DNA from: Ammoniphilus resinae
Lineage (GTDB): Bacteria; Bacillota; Bacilli; Aneurinibacillales; RAOX-1
DNA length: 64,000 nt
Assembly (NCBI RefSeq): GCF_017873965.1
Contig: NZ_JAGGKT010000003.1
Span: 221,040-285,039, forward strand
Reading direction: 5' to 3'
Positions 30,797-39,749 of the stretch are shown in pieces. A model generated the notes under the pieces. That model made no database searches, was not told where the DNA came from, and saw nothing but the letters and a program-made list of their open reading frames with translations. Each line of letters starts with the position of its first letter. Position 1 is the first letter of the stretch. The position numbers and the translations under genes were made by a program.

Positions 30797-32236
30797 CTAA
30801 ACTGTATGATCCATTTTATTATCTTCTGTTTTTTGATGGGAGAGAGGCGTCAATAGGGAAACGATAATTGTTAATAAAAAGGAAATCGTAATCCCGTATA
30901 AAATCCCCAACCACAAGGAGAAGATTGAACCTGTGATAAGACCTACACGTGCGCCCCACGGAGAGAGTTTACTGTTCTGCATTCCCATGGTAAACGGTGT
31001 CGCACGAAGGCGCTTCCACAATAAACCTACTAACAGAACGGGAACTACACCACCACCAGCCATTGTATATGCCAGAGAAAAGAGTCCGATTATGGAATCC
31101 GCCCATATAGCTGTTACGACAGCAAAGATCCCTACAATTAAGACACACCATCGGGTTAGTTTAACAAGGTCTTGATCCGTCTTGTTCGGAGCAAAGGGGC
31201 GAATTAAGTCGTTTACTACGATAACCGCCGCAGAATGCAGTAATGAGTCTGCACTAGACATTGCTGCCACCAAGATTAAGGTGAAAATAAGTACCGTTGC
31301 AAACAAAGGCATCTGTTCCATTATCATCCAGGCCATTGCATGATTGGCTTCCAAATTGGGATTAAGAGCTTTCGCTACCATCCCAACTAAGGTGGTGAGA
31401 ATTGTGAAAACAATAACGATGATTCCACTATATAACATCCCTCTAGTTGCTGTTTTTCCGTCGCGTGCGGCGAAGCAGCGCTGCCAGTACATTTGTGCGG
31501 CAAGAATACCGAAGCACCCGGTAATAAACTTCGTGATTACTTCGCCAAAGGATAGATTCATTGAAGCTAGTTCGCCAGCTCCAACGGAAGTAAGCTGCAA
31601 TTTCAATTCAGTAAGACTCCAGTTGACGGGAGCAAAGGCCATATAGTAAAATGCTACCCCTAAAATAACCACGAGAACACCCTGGATAAGGTCTGTCCAT
31701 ACGACGGAATAAATTCCTCCTAAGCAGGTATAGATAATAAATATAGCTGAGAAGAACAGAATGATGGGTAGCGGATCCGCTCCGGTAAAGGCAGCGAAAA
31801 TTTCACCAAGACCTTTTCCTTGGCCCGCGATCCAGGAAATCATAATTGATGCGGTCAATATACCAATGATCGCGCGGGAGACCTTGTCGCGAAATAAAAG
31901 GTCATCCATTAGTTCAGCGATTGTTATATAAGTAAAGCGGCCTGCAAAACCAGCGAAAAGCAGAGCAAAGATAATCTTGGATCCCTGTTCTCCGACGACA
32001 AAGGGAATATTGGCATAGCCGATTTCATATCCTTTCGCCCCATGGCCGATAAAATTTCCGACGCCCATAATCGACGAAATATCCGTAAATAGGATCATAA
32101 AAAAGGGAAGTGTACCACCGGCAATGGCATAATGTAAAAAGCTAGTGCTAGCTGAATCCTTTGTTCTAATAGATATAATAAGAAAAACCAAGCATAAAAT
32201 AATGGTAACTATCCACGTTAATTGGGTTAAAGTCAA
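30797..32236 (-). CDS. Sodium:solute symporter (SSF)
   Basis: Sodium-coupled transporter of 479 residues with about 13 membrane segments. SSF landmarks include MILFTDISSIMGVGNFIG, SWIAGQGKGLGEIFA, CLGGIYSVVWTDLIQGVLV (the conserved W-TD motif) and ILVAAMSSADSLLHS, the Na2-site Ser-Ser-Ala-Asp region. It is the last gene of the six-gene operon, 20 nt after the DAO gene, so its substrate is probably the compound oxidised by the operon's dehydrogenase. The TTG start has AGGAGG 8 nt upstream. Confidence 0.9.
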   Translation of the reverse strand: MTLTQLTWIVTIILCLVFLIISIRTKDSASTSFLHYAIAGGTLPFFMILFTDISSIMGVGNFIGHGAKGYEIGYANIPFVVGEQGSKIIFALLFAGFAGRFTYITIAELMDDLLFRDKVSRAIIGILTASIMISWIAGQGKGLGEIFAAFTGADPLPIILFFSAIFIIYTCLGGIYSVVWTDLIQGVLVVILGVAFYYMAFAPVNWSLTELKLQLTSVGAGELASMNLSFGEVITKFITGCFGILAAQMYWQRCFAARDGKTATRGMLYSGIIVIVFTILTTLVGMVAKALNPNLEANHAMAWMIMEQMPLFATVLIFTLILVAAMSSADSLLHSAAVIVVNDLIRPFAPNKTDQDLVKLTRWCVLIVGIFAVVTAIWADSIIGLFSLAYTMAGGGVVPVLLVGLLWKRLRATPFTMGMQNSKLSPWGARVGLITGSIFSLWLGILYGITISFLLTIIVSLLTPLSHQKTEDNKMDHTV

Positions 32237-32256
32237 ACGGAAAACCTCCTAATTTT

Positions 32257-33420
32257 TTATAGCAAGGCTGCAAATCGGTTTAATGTTAAATGCTGTGTAA
32301 AATGAGCAAACTGATTGTCTTTACTCACCAGGCTTGCGACAATTTGCCCTGTTATTGGGGCGAGGGCAATCCCATCCCCTTCATGCCCTGCCGCAATATA
32401 AAATCCCTCTACATCTGGTGATTCCTGCAGAATTGGCAGTCCATCGCCTGTCGAAGGGCGGAACCCAACCATTGTCCTTATCATTCGAATCCCTCGAAGT
32501 GAGGGAATAATCCGACATGCATGTTCAGCAATGGATGCATAGATTTCTGGTGGAACGTCTTTTTGAAAGCCAACAAATTCTCTGCTACCCCCAAGCAAGA
32601 GATTGCCAGACTTGGTTTGACCTAGAGATAAACCAATTCCATAAGGGTTATAATTCTCCGATAAATGAGCGAGATGCTTGGAAACAATATATTGTGCGCA
32701 AAGCAGGTTTCCTCTTAATATAGGAGGAACTTTTTCCGAGATAAAGATGACACCACGCCGTGGAACAATTGGGATCGATAAACCAACCAGTTTGCCGATG
32801 GCGGGAGCAAATGGACCCGCTGCATTAATCACGGTCTCCGTTGCAATTTCTCCTAGATTGGTTTTGATTTTGGCTACCCTCCCTTGAATGCATTCGATTC
32901 CTTGTACTTCTGTATGGGTGAGTATTTCTGTGCCATTCCGCCTGGCTGCCTTTGCAAAAGCTTGCGATAGCAATAATGGATTAACTTCTGCATCAAGCTC
33001 GCTCCAGGTGGCACCGCGCATATGATCAGCAAGTACCGGTTGAATTTGTCTTGCTTCATAGACATCCAGTAGTCGGATTGGAATTCCGGCTTGCTGTTGT
33101 TTCTGGACGAATTCCTTCATTGTACTGAGTTGTTCCTCAGACTCAATAGCGATCATTCCGCCACATTGTTCAAATTCGATTGATTCTCCCAATTCATGTT
33201 CCAGTTGCTTATATACTGCTAAGCTTGCTTTGGCTAATTCCAAATGGACACCCGGTTTCTTTGATTGTAAGAAAATGGCCTTGTCACAGGAACCAGATGT
33301 TGCGCCACCGATTGCTCCTTTCTCTATGAGGATTGTTTTAAGACCTTTTCTTGCTAGTCGAAATGCGATAGATGTGCCGATGACTCCGCCACCGATGACG
33401 ACTGCGTCTGCCGTTTTCAT
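32257..33420 (-). CDS. FAD-dependent amino-acid/amine oxidase, DAO family (catalytic subunit)
   Basis: Glycine/D-amino-acid-oxidase-family flavoprotein of 387 residues. It opens with the dinucleotide site VVIGGGVIGTSIAFRLARKG, continues with TVINAAGPFAPAIGKLVG and ends with a second FAD signature, VEGFYIAAGHEGDGIALAP. Closest in pattern to the small catalytic subunits HcnC, OoxB/NoxB and LhpB of hydrogen cyanide synthase, opine oxidase and D-hydroxyproline dehydrogenase. It should oxidise the C-N bond of an imino or N-substituted amino acid and pass electrons to the partner flavoprotein and Fe-S subunits encoded upstream. AAAGGAGGAA precedes the ATG. Confidence 0.88.
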   Translation of the reverse strand: MKTADAVVIGGGVIGTSIAFRLARKGLKTILIEKGAIGGATSGSCDKAIFLQSKKPGVHLELAKASLAVYKQLEHELGESIEFEQCGGMIAIESEEQLSTMKEFVQKQQQAGIPIRLLDVYEARQIQPVLADHMRGATWSELDAEVNPLLLSQAFAKAARRNGTEILTHTEVQGIECIQGRVAKIKTNLGEIATETVINAAGPFAPAIGKLVGLSIPIVPRRGVIFISEKVPPILRGNLLCAQYIVSKHLAHLSENYNPYGIGLSLGQTKSGNLLLGGSREFVGFQKDVPPEIYASIAEHACRIIPSLRGIRMIRTMVGFRPSTGDGLPILQESPDVEGFYIAAGHEGDGIALAPITGQIVASLVSKDNQFAHFTQHLTLNRFAALL

Positions 33421-33472
33421 AGGTTCCTCCTTTAGTTACACCAGATGTTCCTTTTGTACCGGAAGTTAGGGA

Positions 33473-34690
33473 CTATTGAGCTGATTGGCTTGTCAAAGTT
33501 TCCTCCCAAAGAGCTTGCATTTTCCTTCTTCCGAGCACGATCTCGGGATGAAAGGAGATGCTGGCTTCTTCTCGAACCCGCTTGACCTTTTGCATGGCCT
33601 CTTCGATTAGTGGTGCCATTTTCTCAAGATTATTTTGCAGTCTTCCAATAATTGATAACGCCGCTAGTTCACCTTGGGCCATAGCCACTTTTGCACCTTC
33701 AATTCCGGTGATATTCCCTGCAACATAAAGTCCAGGAAGAAGAGTTTCAAGTTGCGCACTGTGAAGTGGAATTTGTCCACCCAGTTCTGGCAAATTTACA
33801 AAAGGACAGCCCGCTAATGCAGCGAGTTCGGCTAGCGGATAAAGCCCCCCGGATATACAGACACAATCCACTTCAATAGATTGTGTCTGGTGATTTAAGA
33901 TTTCCCCTTCGACTGTAACATCAGCCAAGATGACACGTTCTACTTCATCTCTACCTTGAATTTCAATCGCTGCTTTACGCAACATGAGCGGGATATCCCA
34001 AATTTTCACGCCTTTTCTAGGGTAGAAGCGCGCCGCTTGATTTACAGGAACGGCTTTGGCTAAATTTCCCGCCATCCGGAGAATTGGACTAGGGGCCAAA
34101 TGAGACATATTACTCAAAGCAGCAAGGTGAAATCTCGGATCCGCTTTCTGTCCGCTAAATGGACTTGGCGGAGGCAGGACCATGCCAACGACGTCGACAC
34201 CTGCCCATTGCAGTTCTCTAGCAATAGTCAACGAAAGGATATCAACGCCAACAATCAGGACGCGTTTACCTGGTCGAACACGCTGCAGGTTGCACAAGAC
34301 TTGAGCTGCTCCAACAGCCATGACACCTGGGATTGTCCATCCTGGGATCGGTATCGGGCGTTCTGCGGCACCAGTAGCTAACAGGACATTCGGTGCGCGA
34401 AGATCCTGATGATTGTTTAATGAAACCTTCCAAGTAGGAAAGATCGACCATACCTCTCGTTCGAAAAGGAAGGTAACCCCTAGATCGACAGCTTGGCTGT
34501 ACAGCTTTTTGGCTATTTCTCCTCCGATCCACATACCCTTTTTTGGTTCTTCATATAGCTGACCAAGAAGTTTTCCTCCCGGATAGGGTGTTTCATCTAC
34601 TACTGTTACCTTGGCCCCATAGGAAGCGGCTTGAATTGCGGCACTTAAGCCCGCGGGTCCTGCCCCAATGATGATTAAATCATTCTGCAT
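33473..34690 (-). CDS. NAD(P)/FAD-type oxidoreductase subunit (HcnB/OoxA N-terminal type)
   Basis: Two-dinucleotide-domain flavoprotein of 405 residues: LIIIGAGPAGLSAAIQAASYG at the N-terminus, ATGAAERPIPIPGWTIPGVM, a second nucleotide site VLIVGVDILSLTIARELQWAG and the C-terminal LYVAGNITGIEGAKVAMAQG. It matches the large subunit of HcnB/OoxA/LhpE-type dehydrogenases but lacks their C-terminal BFD [2Fe-2S] domain, which is a separate gene here (35002-35259). ATG 34690 overlaps the end of the ferredoxin gene by 11 nt and has GGGGGGAGA upstream. Confidence 0.88.
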   Translation of the reverse strand: MQNDLIIIGAGPAGLSAAIQAASYGAKVTVVDETPYPGGKLLGQLYEEPKKGMWIGGEIAKKLYSQAVDLGVTFLFEREVWSIFPTWKVSLNNHQDLRAPNVLLATGAAERPIPIPGWTIPGVMAVGAAQVLCNLQRVRPGKRVLIVGVDILSLTIARELQWAGVDVVGMVLPPPSPFSGQKADPRFHLAALSNMSHLAPSPILRMAGNLAKAVPVNQAARFYPRKGVKIWDIPLMLRKAAIEIQGRDEVERVILADVTVEGEILNHQTQSIEVDCVCISGGLYPLAELAALAGCPFVNLPELGGQIPLHSAQLETLLPGLYVAGNITGIEGAKVAMAQGELAALSIIGRLQNNLEKMAPLIEEAMQKVKRVREEASISFHPEIVLGRRKMQALWEETLTSQSAQ

Positions 34691-34988
34691 CCCAGTTCTC
34701 CCCCCCAGAAGTGATGACCATATGATGTTCAACGGGGGTAATGCATGCCCGTTGGCTTCGCACACCATTAACTGTTACTCTACATTCAAAGCAGTGTCCA
34801 ATCCCACAGTAAAGCCCACGGGGGTGTTGTTCCTGTTCTGTCCATCTTAATGTTCTGACTCCATTTGCAAGCAGAGCAGCGGCAATCGATTCACCTTCCA
34901 TTGCTTGATAGGTTTGTCCATTGAAGGTGATCGAAACCGTTTGACGCTCTGCCATAGGTCCTAAGATGGGATGACTTAAAATACGCAT
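34680..34988 (-). CDS. (2Fe-2S) ferredoxin-like subunit (HcnA/OoxC type)
   Basis: Small iron-sulfur subunit of 102 residues. Plant-type [2Fe-2S] fold with VSITFNGQTYQAMEGESIAA and the ligand stretch GLYCGIGHCFECRVTVNG with CxxxxCxxC and a distal Cys in RACITPV. Subunits like this (HcnA, OoxC, LhpF) accept electrons from the flavoproteins of the same complex. The FAD subunit gene overlaps its stop, so the two should be made in equal amounts. AAGGAGCTGA precedes the ATG. Confidence 0.9.
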   Translation of the reverse strand: MRILSHPILGPMAERQTVSITFNGQTYQAMEGESIAAALLANGVRTLRWTEQEQHPRGLYCGIGHCFECRVTVNGVRSQRACITPVEHHMVITSGGENWDAE

Positions 34989-35001
34989 TCCGTCAGCTCC
35001 T

Positions 35002-35259
35002 TTATTCTTTAAAAAAATCTTGCAGTAGTAGGGGACGCACAGGCAGGCGATAACCTGAAATCTGATAGACCGCGGCTTGTTCTTTTTCCGACGGAAGCAG
35101 TTTCTCTACTAATGGTCTACATGTTCGCCCTTGGCAAATCCCCATCCCCGCACGTGTCTGAAGTTTAACCTCACGAATCGTACAGGCCCCTTCTTGAACT
35201 GTTTTGCGGATGGTTTTAAGCGGAATTTCCTCACAGCGGCAAATGATCATCTCATCCAT
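35002..35259 (-). CDS. BFD-like [2Fe-2S] protein, stand-alone subunit
   Basis: Protein of 85 residues with the bacterioferritin-associated-ferredoxin (Fer2_BFD) ligand pattern: IICRCEEIPL (CxC) and GMGICQGRTCRPLVE (CxxxxC). In HcnB/OoxA-type enzymes this domain is fused to the C-terminus of the large flavoprotein; here it is separate and first among the enzyme genes, 13 nt before the ferredoxin gene. ATG 35259 with AAGGAGG at 8 nt was preferred to GTG 35268. Confidence 0.85.
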   Translation of the reverse strand: MDEMIICRCEEIPLKTIRKTVQEGACTIREVKLQTRAGMGICQGRTCRPLVEKLLPSEKEQAAVYQISGYRLPVRPLLLQDFFKE

Positions 35260-35298
35260 CTTGTTCACCTCCTTTCATTAAAACGGCATACTGTCTAA

Positions 35299-36219
35299 TT
35301 AAAATAAAAGCTTGGATAAATAAATGACTAAAGTCATCGTCACCGCACTTAAGAGAGTTGATAGTAAGACGGCCTGTGCTGCGAATTCTGGTTCATTATC
35401 AAACTCCAAAGCGAGGGATGCACTGTTGCGGGAAGTAGGCATCGCACTGGCGATTAGCAGGGCTTGTGCGGTGATCCCTTCCAAACCGAAAAGCAAGATT
35501 AAAAAAAAGGCGATTACGGGTGCAATCAACAGGCGAATGAAGGTGCTTACGAATACGGCTAAGGAATTTTTATTGAAAACTGTGACTGCAACCTGAGCCC
35601 CAATGGTGATCAAAGCAATCGAAATCATTCCGTTTGCTGTTGTGCGGATTGGAACCATGATGGAATCTGGAATCTTTATTTCTCCAAAGTTTAGACAGAA
35701 GGCAAGAAATAGCGTATACAAGATCGGCATTTTTACTAATGTTAGCAAGGAATTCTTCAATCCTTCTTTTGCCGCACCAGCATTAAAAAGCCCAAGCGTG
35801 AAAGTAACTAATATTTCGAAAACAACAACGACAATTTGGATGGACATAGCATACGGATCGTGGCGAAAAACCAGGTCATTGAGCGGCAATCCAATATTTC
35901 CGTTGTTGCTTAGAATAATGCTGTTTTGGAAGCTAGCCTTCATAGATTTTCCAAAATGCATCAGTCGAGAGACACCCATTCCAATCAAAGAAACAATAAT
36001 TAATTGCAAAATGAGAAAACCCATAATACTAGCCAATAGGACTAAGGAAATTTTCGTCTCATATATTTTAATAAACGCAATTGCAGGAATAAAAATATAC
36101 ATGAGAAGTTTGGAAAGGGTCTTCATATCTAACTGGAAAAAACGGTTAACAATCATTCCTATTCCAATTAGGATTAAAATTGGCAAAATAATTTGTTCCA
36201 GGATGGTAAGAAATAACAA
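35299..36219 (-). CDS. AEC-family transporter (auxin efflux carrier type)
   Basis: Membrane transporter of 306 residues with ten hydrophobic segments. The N-terminal ILPILILIGIGMIVNRFF, the central SNNGNIGLPLNDLVF (the family N-x-G-N-x-G-x-P crossover) and the C-terminal ASAMPTSRNSASLALEF are AEC hallmarks. Bacterial members carry malate, malonate and other organic anions. It starts the operon (TTG with GGAGG upstream), 39 nt before the BFD gene, and may export the oxidised product or take up substrate; this is inference. Confidence 0.88.
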   Translation of the reverse strand: MLFLTILEQIILPILILIGIGMIVNRFFQLDMKTLSKLLMYIFIPAIAFIKIYETKISLVLLASIMGFLILQLIIVSLIGMGVSRLMHFGKSMKASFQNSIILSNNGNIGLPLNDLVFRHDPYAMSIQIVVVVFEILVTFTLGLFNAGAAKEGLKNSLLTLVKMPILYTLFLAFCLNFGEIKIPDSIMVPIRTTANGMISIALITIGAQVAVTVFNKNSLAVFVSTFIRLLIAPVIAFFLILLFGLEGITAQALLIASAMPTSRNSASLALEFDNEPEFAAQAVLLSTLLSAVTMTLVIYLSKLLF

Positions 36220-36411
36220 TTCCGGTACCTCCTTCTATGACATTTAGTTTACACTTATCATAAGAAGTTGTGGAGTATTTTTCCAATATATTGAATCGAT
36301 ACGAATGATAGTTTTTTCCTATAATTAATCAGGTGCTATCTCATTCTCATTTTTACCTACAAAATGATATACTTGTGTTTGGTTATGTCACTTTTGGATG
36401 AAGGAGAAAGT

Positions 36412-36813
36412 ATGTTAGTCGAGAATATCTTTTCAGAGAATGATATCTATGTAGCCTTGAGCCGGACTCGTTATCTGATTAAAGATCTTCCGTTCTCTGA
36501 TTCTGATAAGCAGGCTATTTTTGTCACAATTATGGAGCTTACCAGAAATATCTTAATCCATGCGGGGAGTAAAGGGGTTTTCACCTGCGATATTGTTGAT
36601 AATGGGGTGCGCATTACCGTACGTGATTTCGGGTCAGGCATTCGGGATTTGGATGAAATTTTGAATGGCTCTTATAAATCGAAAACAGGTCTTGGACTCG
36701 GACTAGCAGGTTCTAAGCGATTGATGGATGAGTTTAAGATTAAAACATCTTCTAAGGGAACAGAAATTGTTGCTTTTAAAAGAATCAAACCAAGAAGAAT
36801 GCGATCATTTTAG
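36412..36813 (+). CDS. RsbT-like serine/threonine kinase (anti-sigma regulatory factor)
   Basis: GHKL-ATPase protein of 133 residues, the exact length of B. subtilis RsbT. N-box FVTIMELTRNILIHAGSKG, G1 RDFGSGIRDLDE and G2 SKTGLGLGLAGSKRLMDEF are complete. RsbT phosphorylates stressosome proteins and activates RsbU. No rsbR, rsbS, rsbU or sigB neighbour is present, so this is an orphan; it may serve another switch system. AAGGAGAAAG precedes ATG 36412. Confidence 0.85.
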   Translation: MLVENIFSENDIYVALSRTRYLIKDLPFSDSDKQAIFVTIMELTRNILIHAGSKGVFTCDIVDNGVRITVRDFGSGIRDLDEILNGSYKSKTGLGLGLAGSKRLMDEFKIKTSSKGTEIVAFKRIKPRRMRSF

Positions 36814-36936
36814 TAAAAATTCACAAATCAGTCACAAAAACTAAGTATCTCTCTCCCATTTTCCACAGAAGTTTATTTATAATCATTATGGAAAACACTA
36901 TGAAGATGAGGTTAATGAAAGAAATTAGGAGGTCAC

Positions 36937-37302
36937 ATGTCTGAGAAACTAATAAATATTTTTTATCAGTCACACGCCGGATCTTGGTTCTTTTTGATTC
37001 TCTTTTTTGTAATCAGCTATATCCTTTTAAGTAAAGGAAAAGTGGGAGCAGGACGTATTACGCAAATGCTTTTCCGCTTGTTTATGCTGATCATGTTAAT
37101 CAGTGGAATAGGCATGCTAATTGGCTTTTCCTTCCCGCTAATTTATGTCATTAAAGGAGTTTTAGCTGTAGCCTTAATAGGGATCATGGAGATGCTACTT
37201 GGCCGGGTAAAGCGTGGAGAAGAGGGGAAGACCTTCTGGATTTTGTTTGTTGTATTACTCCTGCTTGTTTTACTTATTGGATTCAATGTTATTTCGTTCT
37301 AA
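36937..37302 (+). CDS. yisL: YisL-family (UPF0344/DUF1516) membrane protein
   Basis: Membrane protein of 121 residues with four hydrophobic segments. SYILLSKGKVGAGRITQMLFR, then GIMEMLLGRVKRGEEGKTFW is the pattern of YisL. Function unknown. TTAGGAGGT precedes the ATG and a strong terminator follows. Confidence 0.82.
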   Translation: MSEKLINIFYQSHAGSWFFLILFFVISYILLSKGKVGAGRITQMLFRLFMLIMLISGIGMLIGFSFPLIYVIKGVLAVALIGIMEMLLGRVKRGEEGKTFWILFVVLLLLVLLIGFNVISF

Positions 37303-37315
37303 CCTGTATTATTTG

Positions 37316-37362
37316 AAAAAGGACTCATCACGCCTGATCAAGGTGATAATGGTCCTTTTTTT
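37316..37362 (+). terminator. Terminator of yisL
   Basis: Extended hairpin: AAAAAGGAC / GTCCTTTTT outside and ATCAC / GTGAT inside, followed by T residues. Confidence 0.82.
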
Positions 37363-37478
37363 CTTTACTAACTTTTTGAAACGAGCCGTGTCCTTTTCTA
37401 GAGATGACAAAATCCAACCCAAATGATATGATAATTGGGAATTATATATATAATTTAAGTGCAAAGCGGGGATGATGA

Positions 37479-38978
37479 ATGATGAACCGATTAAGCAAAG
37501 AACTTTTTCCGGATATTATTGAGGAGGCACTACCAGATCGGATCATTCAATTCGGTGAGGGGAATTTCTTGCGTGGTTTTATTGATTGGATGGTGCACCA
37601 ACTCAATAAACAGGGACTGTTTAATGGAAGAATTGTTGCTGTCCAGCCCACCCCACACGGAAAAGTCGTCCCAAAGCTTAATGCACAGGACGGACTATAT
37701 ACATTAATTCTTAGAGGGTTGGAGAATGGCCGAATTGTAGAAAAGGTTGAGATTATCTCTTCGGTGAGCCGGGGTATTGATCCTTATAAGGATTGGCCGA
37801 AAGTCCTAGAAGTCGCCTGCAATCCAGAAATCGATTTTGTTTTTTCCAATACGACAGAAGCCGGACTTGTCTATTTGAAGGAAACCTTTGAACCGCAAAA
37901 ATGCCCCATTTCTTTTCCAGGAAAGCTTACGGCTTTCTTATATCATCGTTTTCAAACGTTTGAGGGCAGCCCGGATGCGGGATTAACCATCCTTCCATGC
38001 GAATTGGTAGAAGGGAATGGCCATCTTCTTCGCAAACTTGTTTTACGGCATTCTGAAGAGTGGGGGTTAGAGCTTCGTTTTCTGGAATGGGTGGAAAAGC
38101 ATGTACAATTCTGCAATACATTAGTGGACCGTATTATAACTGGATATCCTGCAGAAGAGATGGACTACCTTCGCATAAAATTGGGTTATGACGATGAACT
38201 GCTCACAGTCGGTGAACCTTATCACCTATTTGCCATAGAAGCTCCTCCGGAAACTGCTGATGCATTGCCCTTCTTACAAATTGGCTTGAATGTTCACTGG
38301 GGAGATATTCGTCCTTTTCATCATTTGAAAGTGCGTATTCTAAACGGGGCCCATACGATGTTCTTTTCTGCCGCTTTATTAGCAGGGAAAAATACAGTAG
38401 TCGAAGCGATGCAAGATGATATACTGAGGTCCTATTTATTACAGGGAATTTACCGTGAGGTCCTGCCTTGTTTGGAAGTCGGGATGGATCAAAAGAAAGC
38501 TTTTGCAGATTCTGTGATGGAGAGACTCTCAAATCCATTTAATCAGCACCGTCTTTTAGATATTGCTCTCCATTCTGTATCGAAGTTTAAAGTTCGCCTT
38601 TTGCCTACGCTACTCGAAACAGTCAGTGTGCAACATAAACTTCCTGCAGCAGTGGCTTTTTCATTGGCATCTCTAATAGCTTATTATCAAAATGTCCATT
38701 TAGATGAAAACGGTTCGATTGTGTTTGAACGTGAAAGGGAGAGTTATGTCCTGCGTGACGACCTAATAACGGTGAACTTCTTGAAGCAAGCTTGGCTGTG
38801 CTATGATGGGTCTGATAGATCACTGCAGGACCTGATAAGTTATATATTTGCCCAACATACTTTTTGGGGCCTAGATTTGAATACCATTCCCGATTTATCG
38901 CAAATTGTATTTAAGTATCTGAAAGGGATTCTTAGAGACGGAGTAATAAAGGCTTTACAAAGGGAACTCCTGTCTTAA
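37479..38978 (+). CDS. uxaB: Tagaturonate reductase (altronate oxidoreductase)
   Basis: Mannitol-dehydrogenase-family enzyme of 499 residues that reduces D-tagaturonate to D-altronate with NADH (EC 1.1.1.58) in galacturonate breakdown. It shows IQFGEGNFLRGFIDWMVHQL at the N-terminus, FVFSNTTEAGLVY and the C-terminal-domain HHLKVRILNGAHTMFF carrying the family Lys-x(n)-Asn-His catalytic segment. No uxaA, uxaC or exuT is adjacent; kduD at 60.9 kb is the only other sugar-acid gene here. The last 4 nt overlap the convergent hemolysin III gene. GGGGA lies 7 nt before ATG 37479. Confidence 0.92.
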   Translation: MMNRLSKELFPDIIEEALPDRIIQFGEGNFLRGFIDWMVHQLNKQGLFNGRIVAVQPTPHGKVVPKLNAQDGLYTLILRGLENGRIVEKVEIISSVSRGIDPYKDWPKVLEVACNPEIDFVFSNTTEAGLVYLKETFEPQKCPISFPGKLTAFLYHRFQTFEGSPDAGLTILPCELVEGNGHLLRKLVLRHSEEWGLELRFLEWVEKHVQFCNTLVDRIITGYPAEEMDYLRIKLGYDDELLTVGEPYHLFAIEAPPETADALPFLQIGLNVHWGDIRPFHHLKVRILNGAHTMFFSAALLAGKNTVVEAMQDDILRSYLLQGIYREVLPCLEVGMDQKKAFADSVMERLSNPFNQHRLLDIALHSVSKFKVRLLPTLLETVSVQHKLPAAVAFSLASLIAYYQNVHLDENGSIVFERERESYVLRDDLITVNFLKQAWLCYDGSDRSLQDLISYIFAQHTFWGLDLNTIPDLSQIVFKYLKGILRDGVIKALQRELLS

Positions 38979-39622
38979 AGCAAGGGAAGCACATAGAGAA
39001 ATATCGTGAAAAAATGAAAGGCTGTCCCTGCTAAAACGAATAGATGCCATACTGCATGGTGGAAGGGAAAGCCCCGCCATAAATAAAAAACAGTGCCAAA
39101 AGTATAGAAGATTCCACCAGCTACCAATAGTCGTATTCCATCTTTTGAAAGGCTTGTAATTAGTGGATCCCAAGCAATAATCATCAGCCATCCCATTACA
39201 ATGTAAATAAAGGTGGAGAAGTAGACAAATCTTTTGGTGAAAATGATTTTAAAGATTGCCCCCGCGACAGCAATACTCCAGATTGTATAGAACAGCTTGG
39301 ACCCGATACTTCCTTTGATGACAATAAATAAAAAAGGGGTGTAGGTTCCTGCGATGAACAAATAAATCGCCGCATGATCAAGTGCTTCGAATAAATCCTT
39401 CAGTTTTCCTTCAGGAAAACTGTGAACCAATGTCGAAGCAGAAAACAAACAAAACATGGTTATTGCATATGTTGTTAAGCAGATAATCTGGATCGCGGAC
39501 CCTTTTTCGTACGCATGGATGATAAGGAAAAAGGAGGCGATCATACTAAGTAATGCCCCGATCCCATGTGTAAGTGCATTAAGGAATTCTTCCCTTTTCG
39601 TGTAGCAGAATGTCTTGGTCAT
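38975..39622 (-). CDS. Hemolysin III / PAQR-family membrane protein
   Basis: Seven-helix membrane protein of 215 residues. Conserved PAQR residues appear in LNALTHGIGALLS, SASTLVHSF, LDHAAIYLFIAGTYTPF and HAVWHLFVLAGTAFHF (Ser, Asp and three His of the predicted zinc-dependent hydrolase site). B. subtilis YplQ is of this family; the biological role is unclear. AGGAGGGAG precedes the ATG. Confidence 0.9.
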   Translation of the reverse strand: MTKTFCYTKREEFLNALTHGIGALLSMIASFFLIIHAYEKGSAIQIICLTTYAITMFCLFSASTLVHSFPEGKLKDLFEALDHAAIYLFIAGTYTPFLFIVIKGSIGSKLFYTIWSIAVAGAIFKIIFTKRFVYFSTFIYIVMGWLMIIAWDPLITSLSKDGIRLLVAGGIFYTFGTVFYLWRGFPFHHAVWHLFVLAGTAFHFFTIFLYVLPLL

Positions 39623-39720
39623 AATCTCCCTCCTATTTCACATCGTGCAAACATCATATGAACAGGGATTAAGATTGTGCCTAGTATGCCCGAATTTCCA
39701 TGAAAAGGTAGCAATTATGA

Positions 39721-39749
39721 AAAAAAAATCGGCATTGGGCCGATTTTTT
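39721..39749. terminator. Bidirectional terminator
   Basis: Stem AAAAAAATCGGC / GCCGATTTTTTT; overlaps the yhaM stop region. Confidence 0.88.

Noticed and set aside
30797..36219. Hydrogen cyanide synthase (hcnABC)
   Set aside because: The subunits share folds with HcnABC, but the gene split and the flanking transporters point to a catabolic dehydrogenase; HCN production is not supported.
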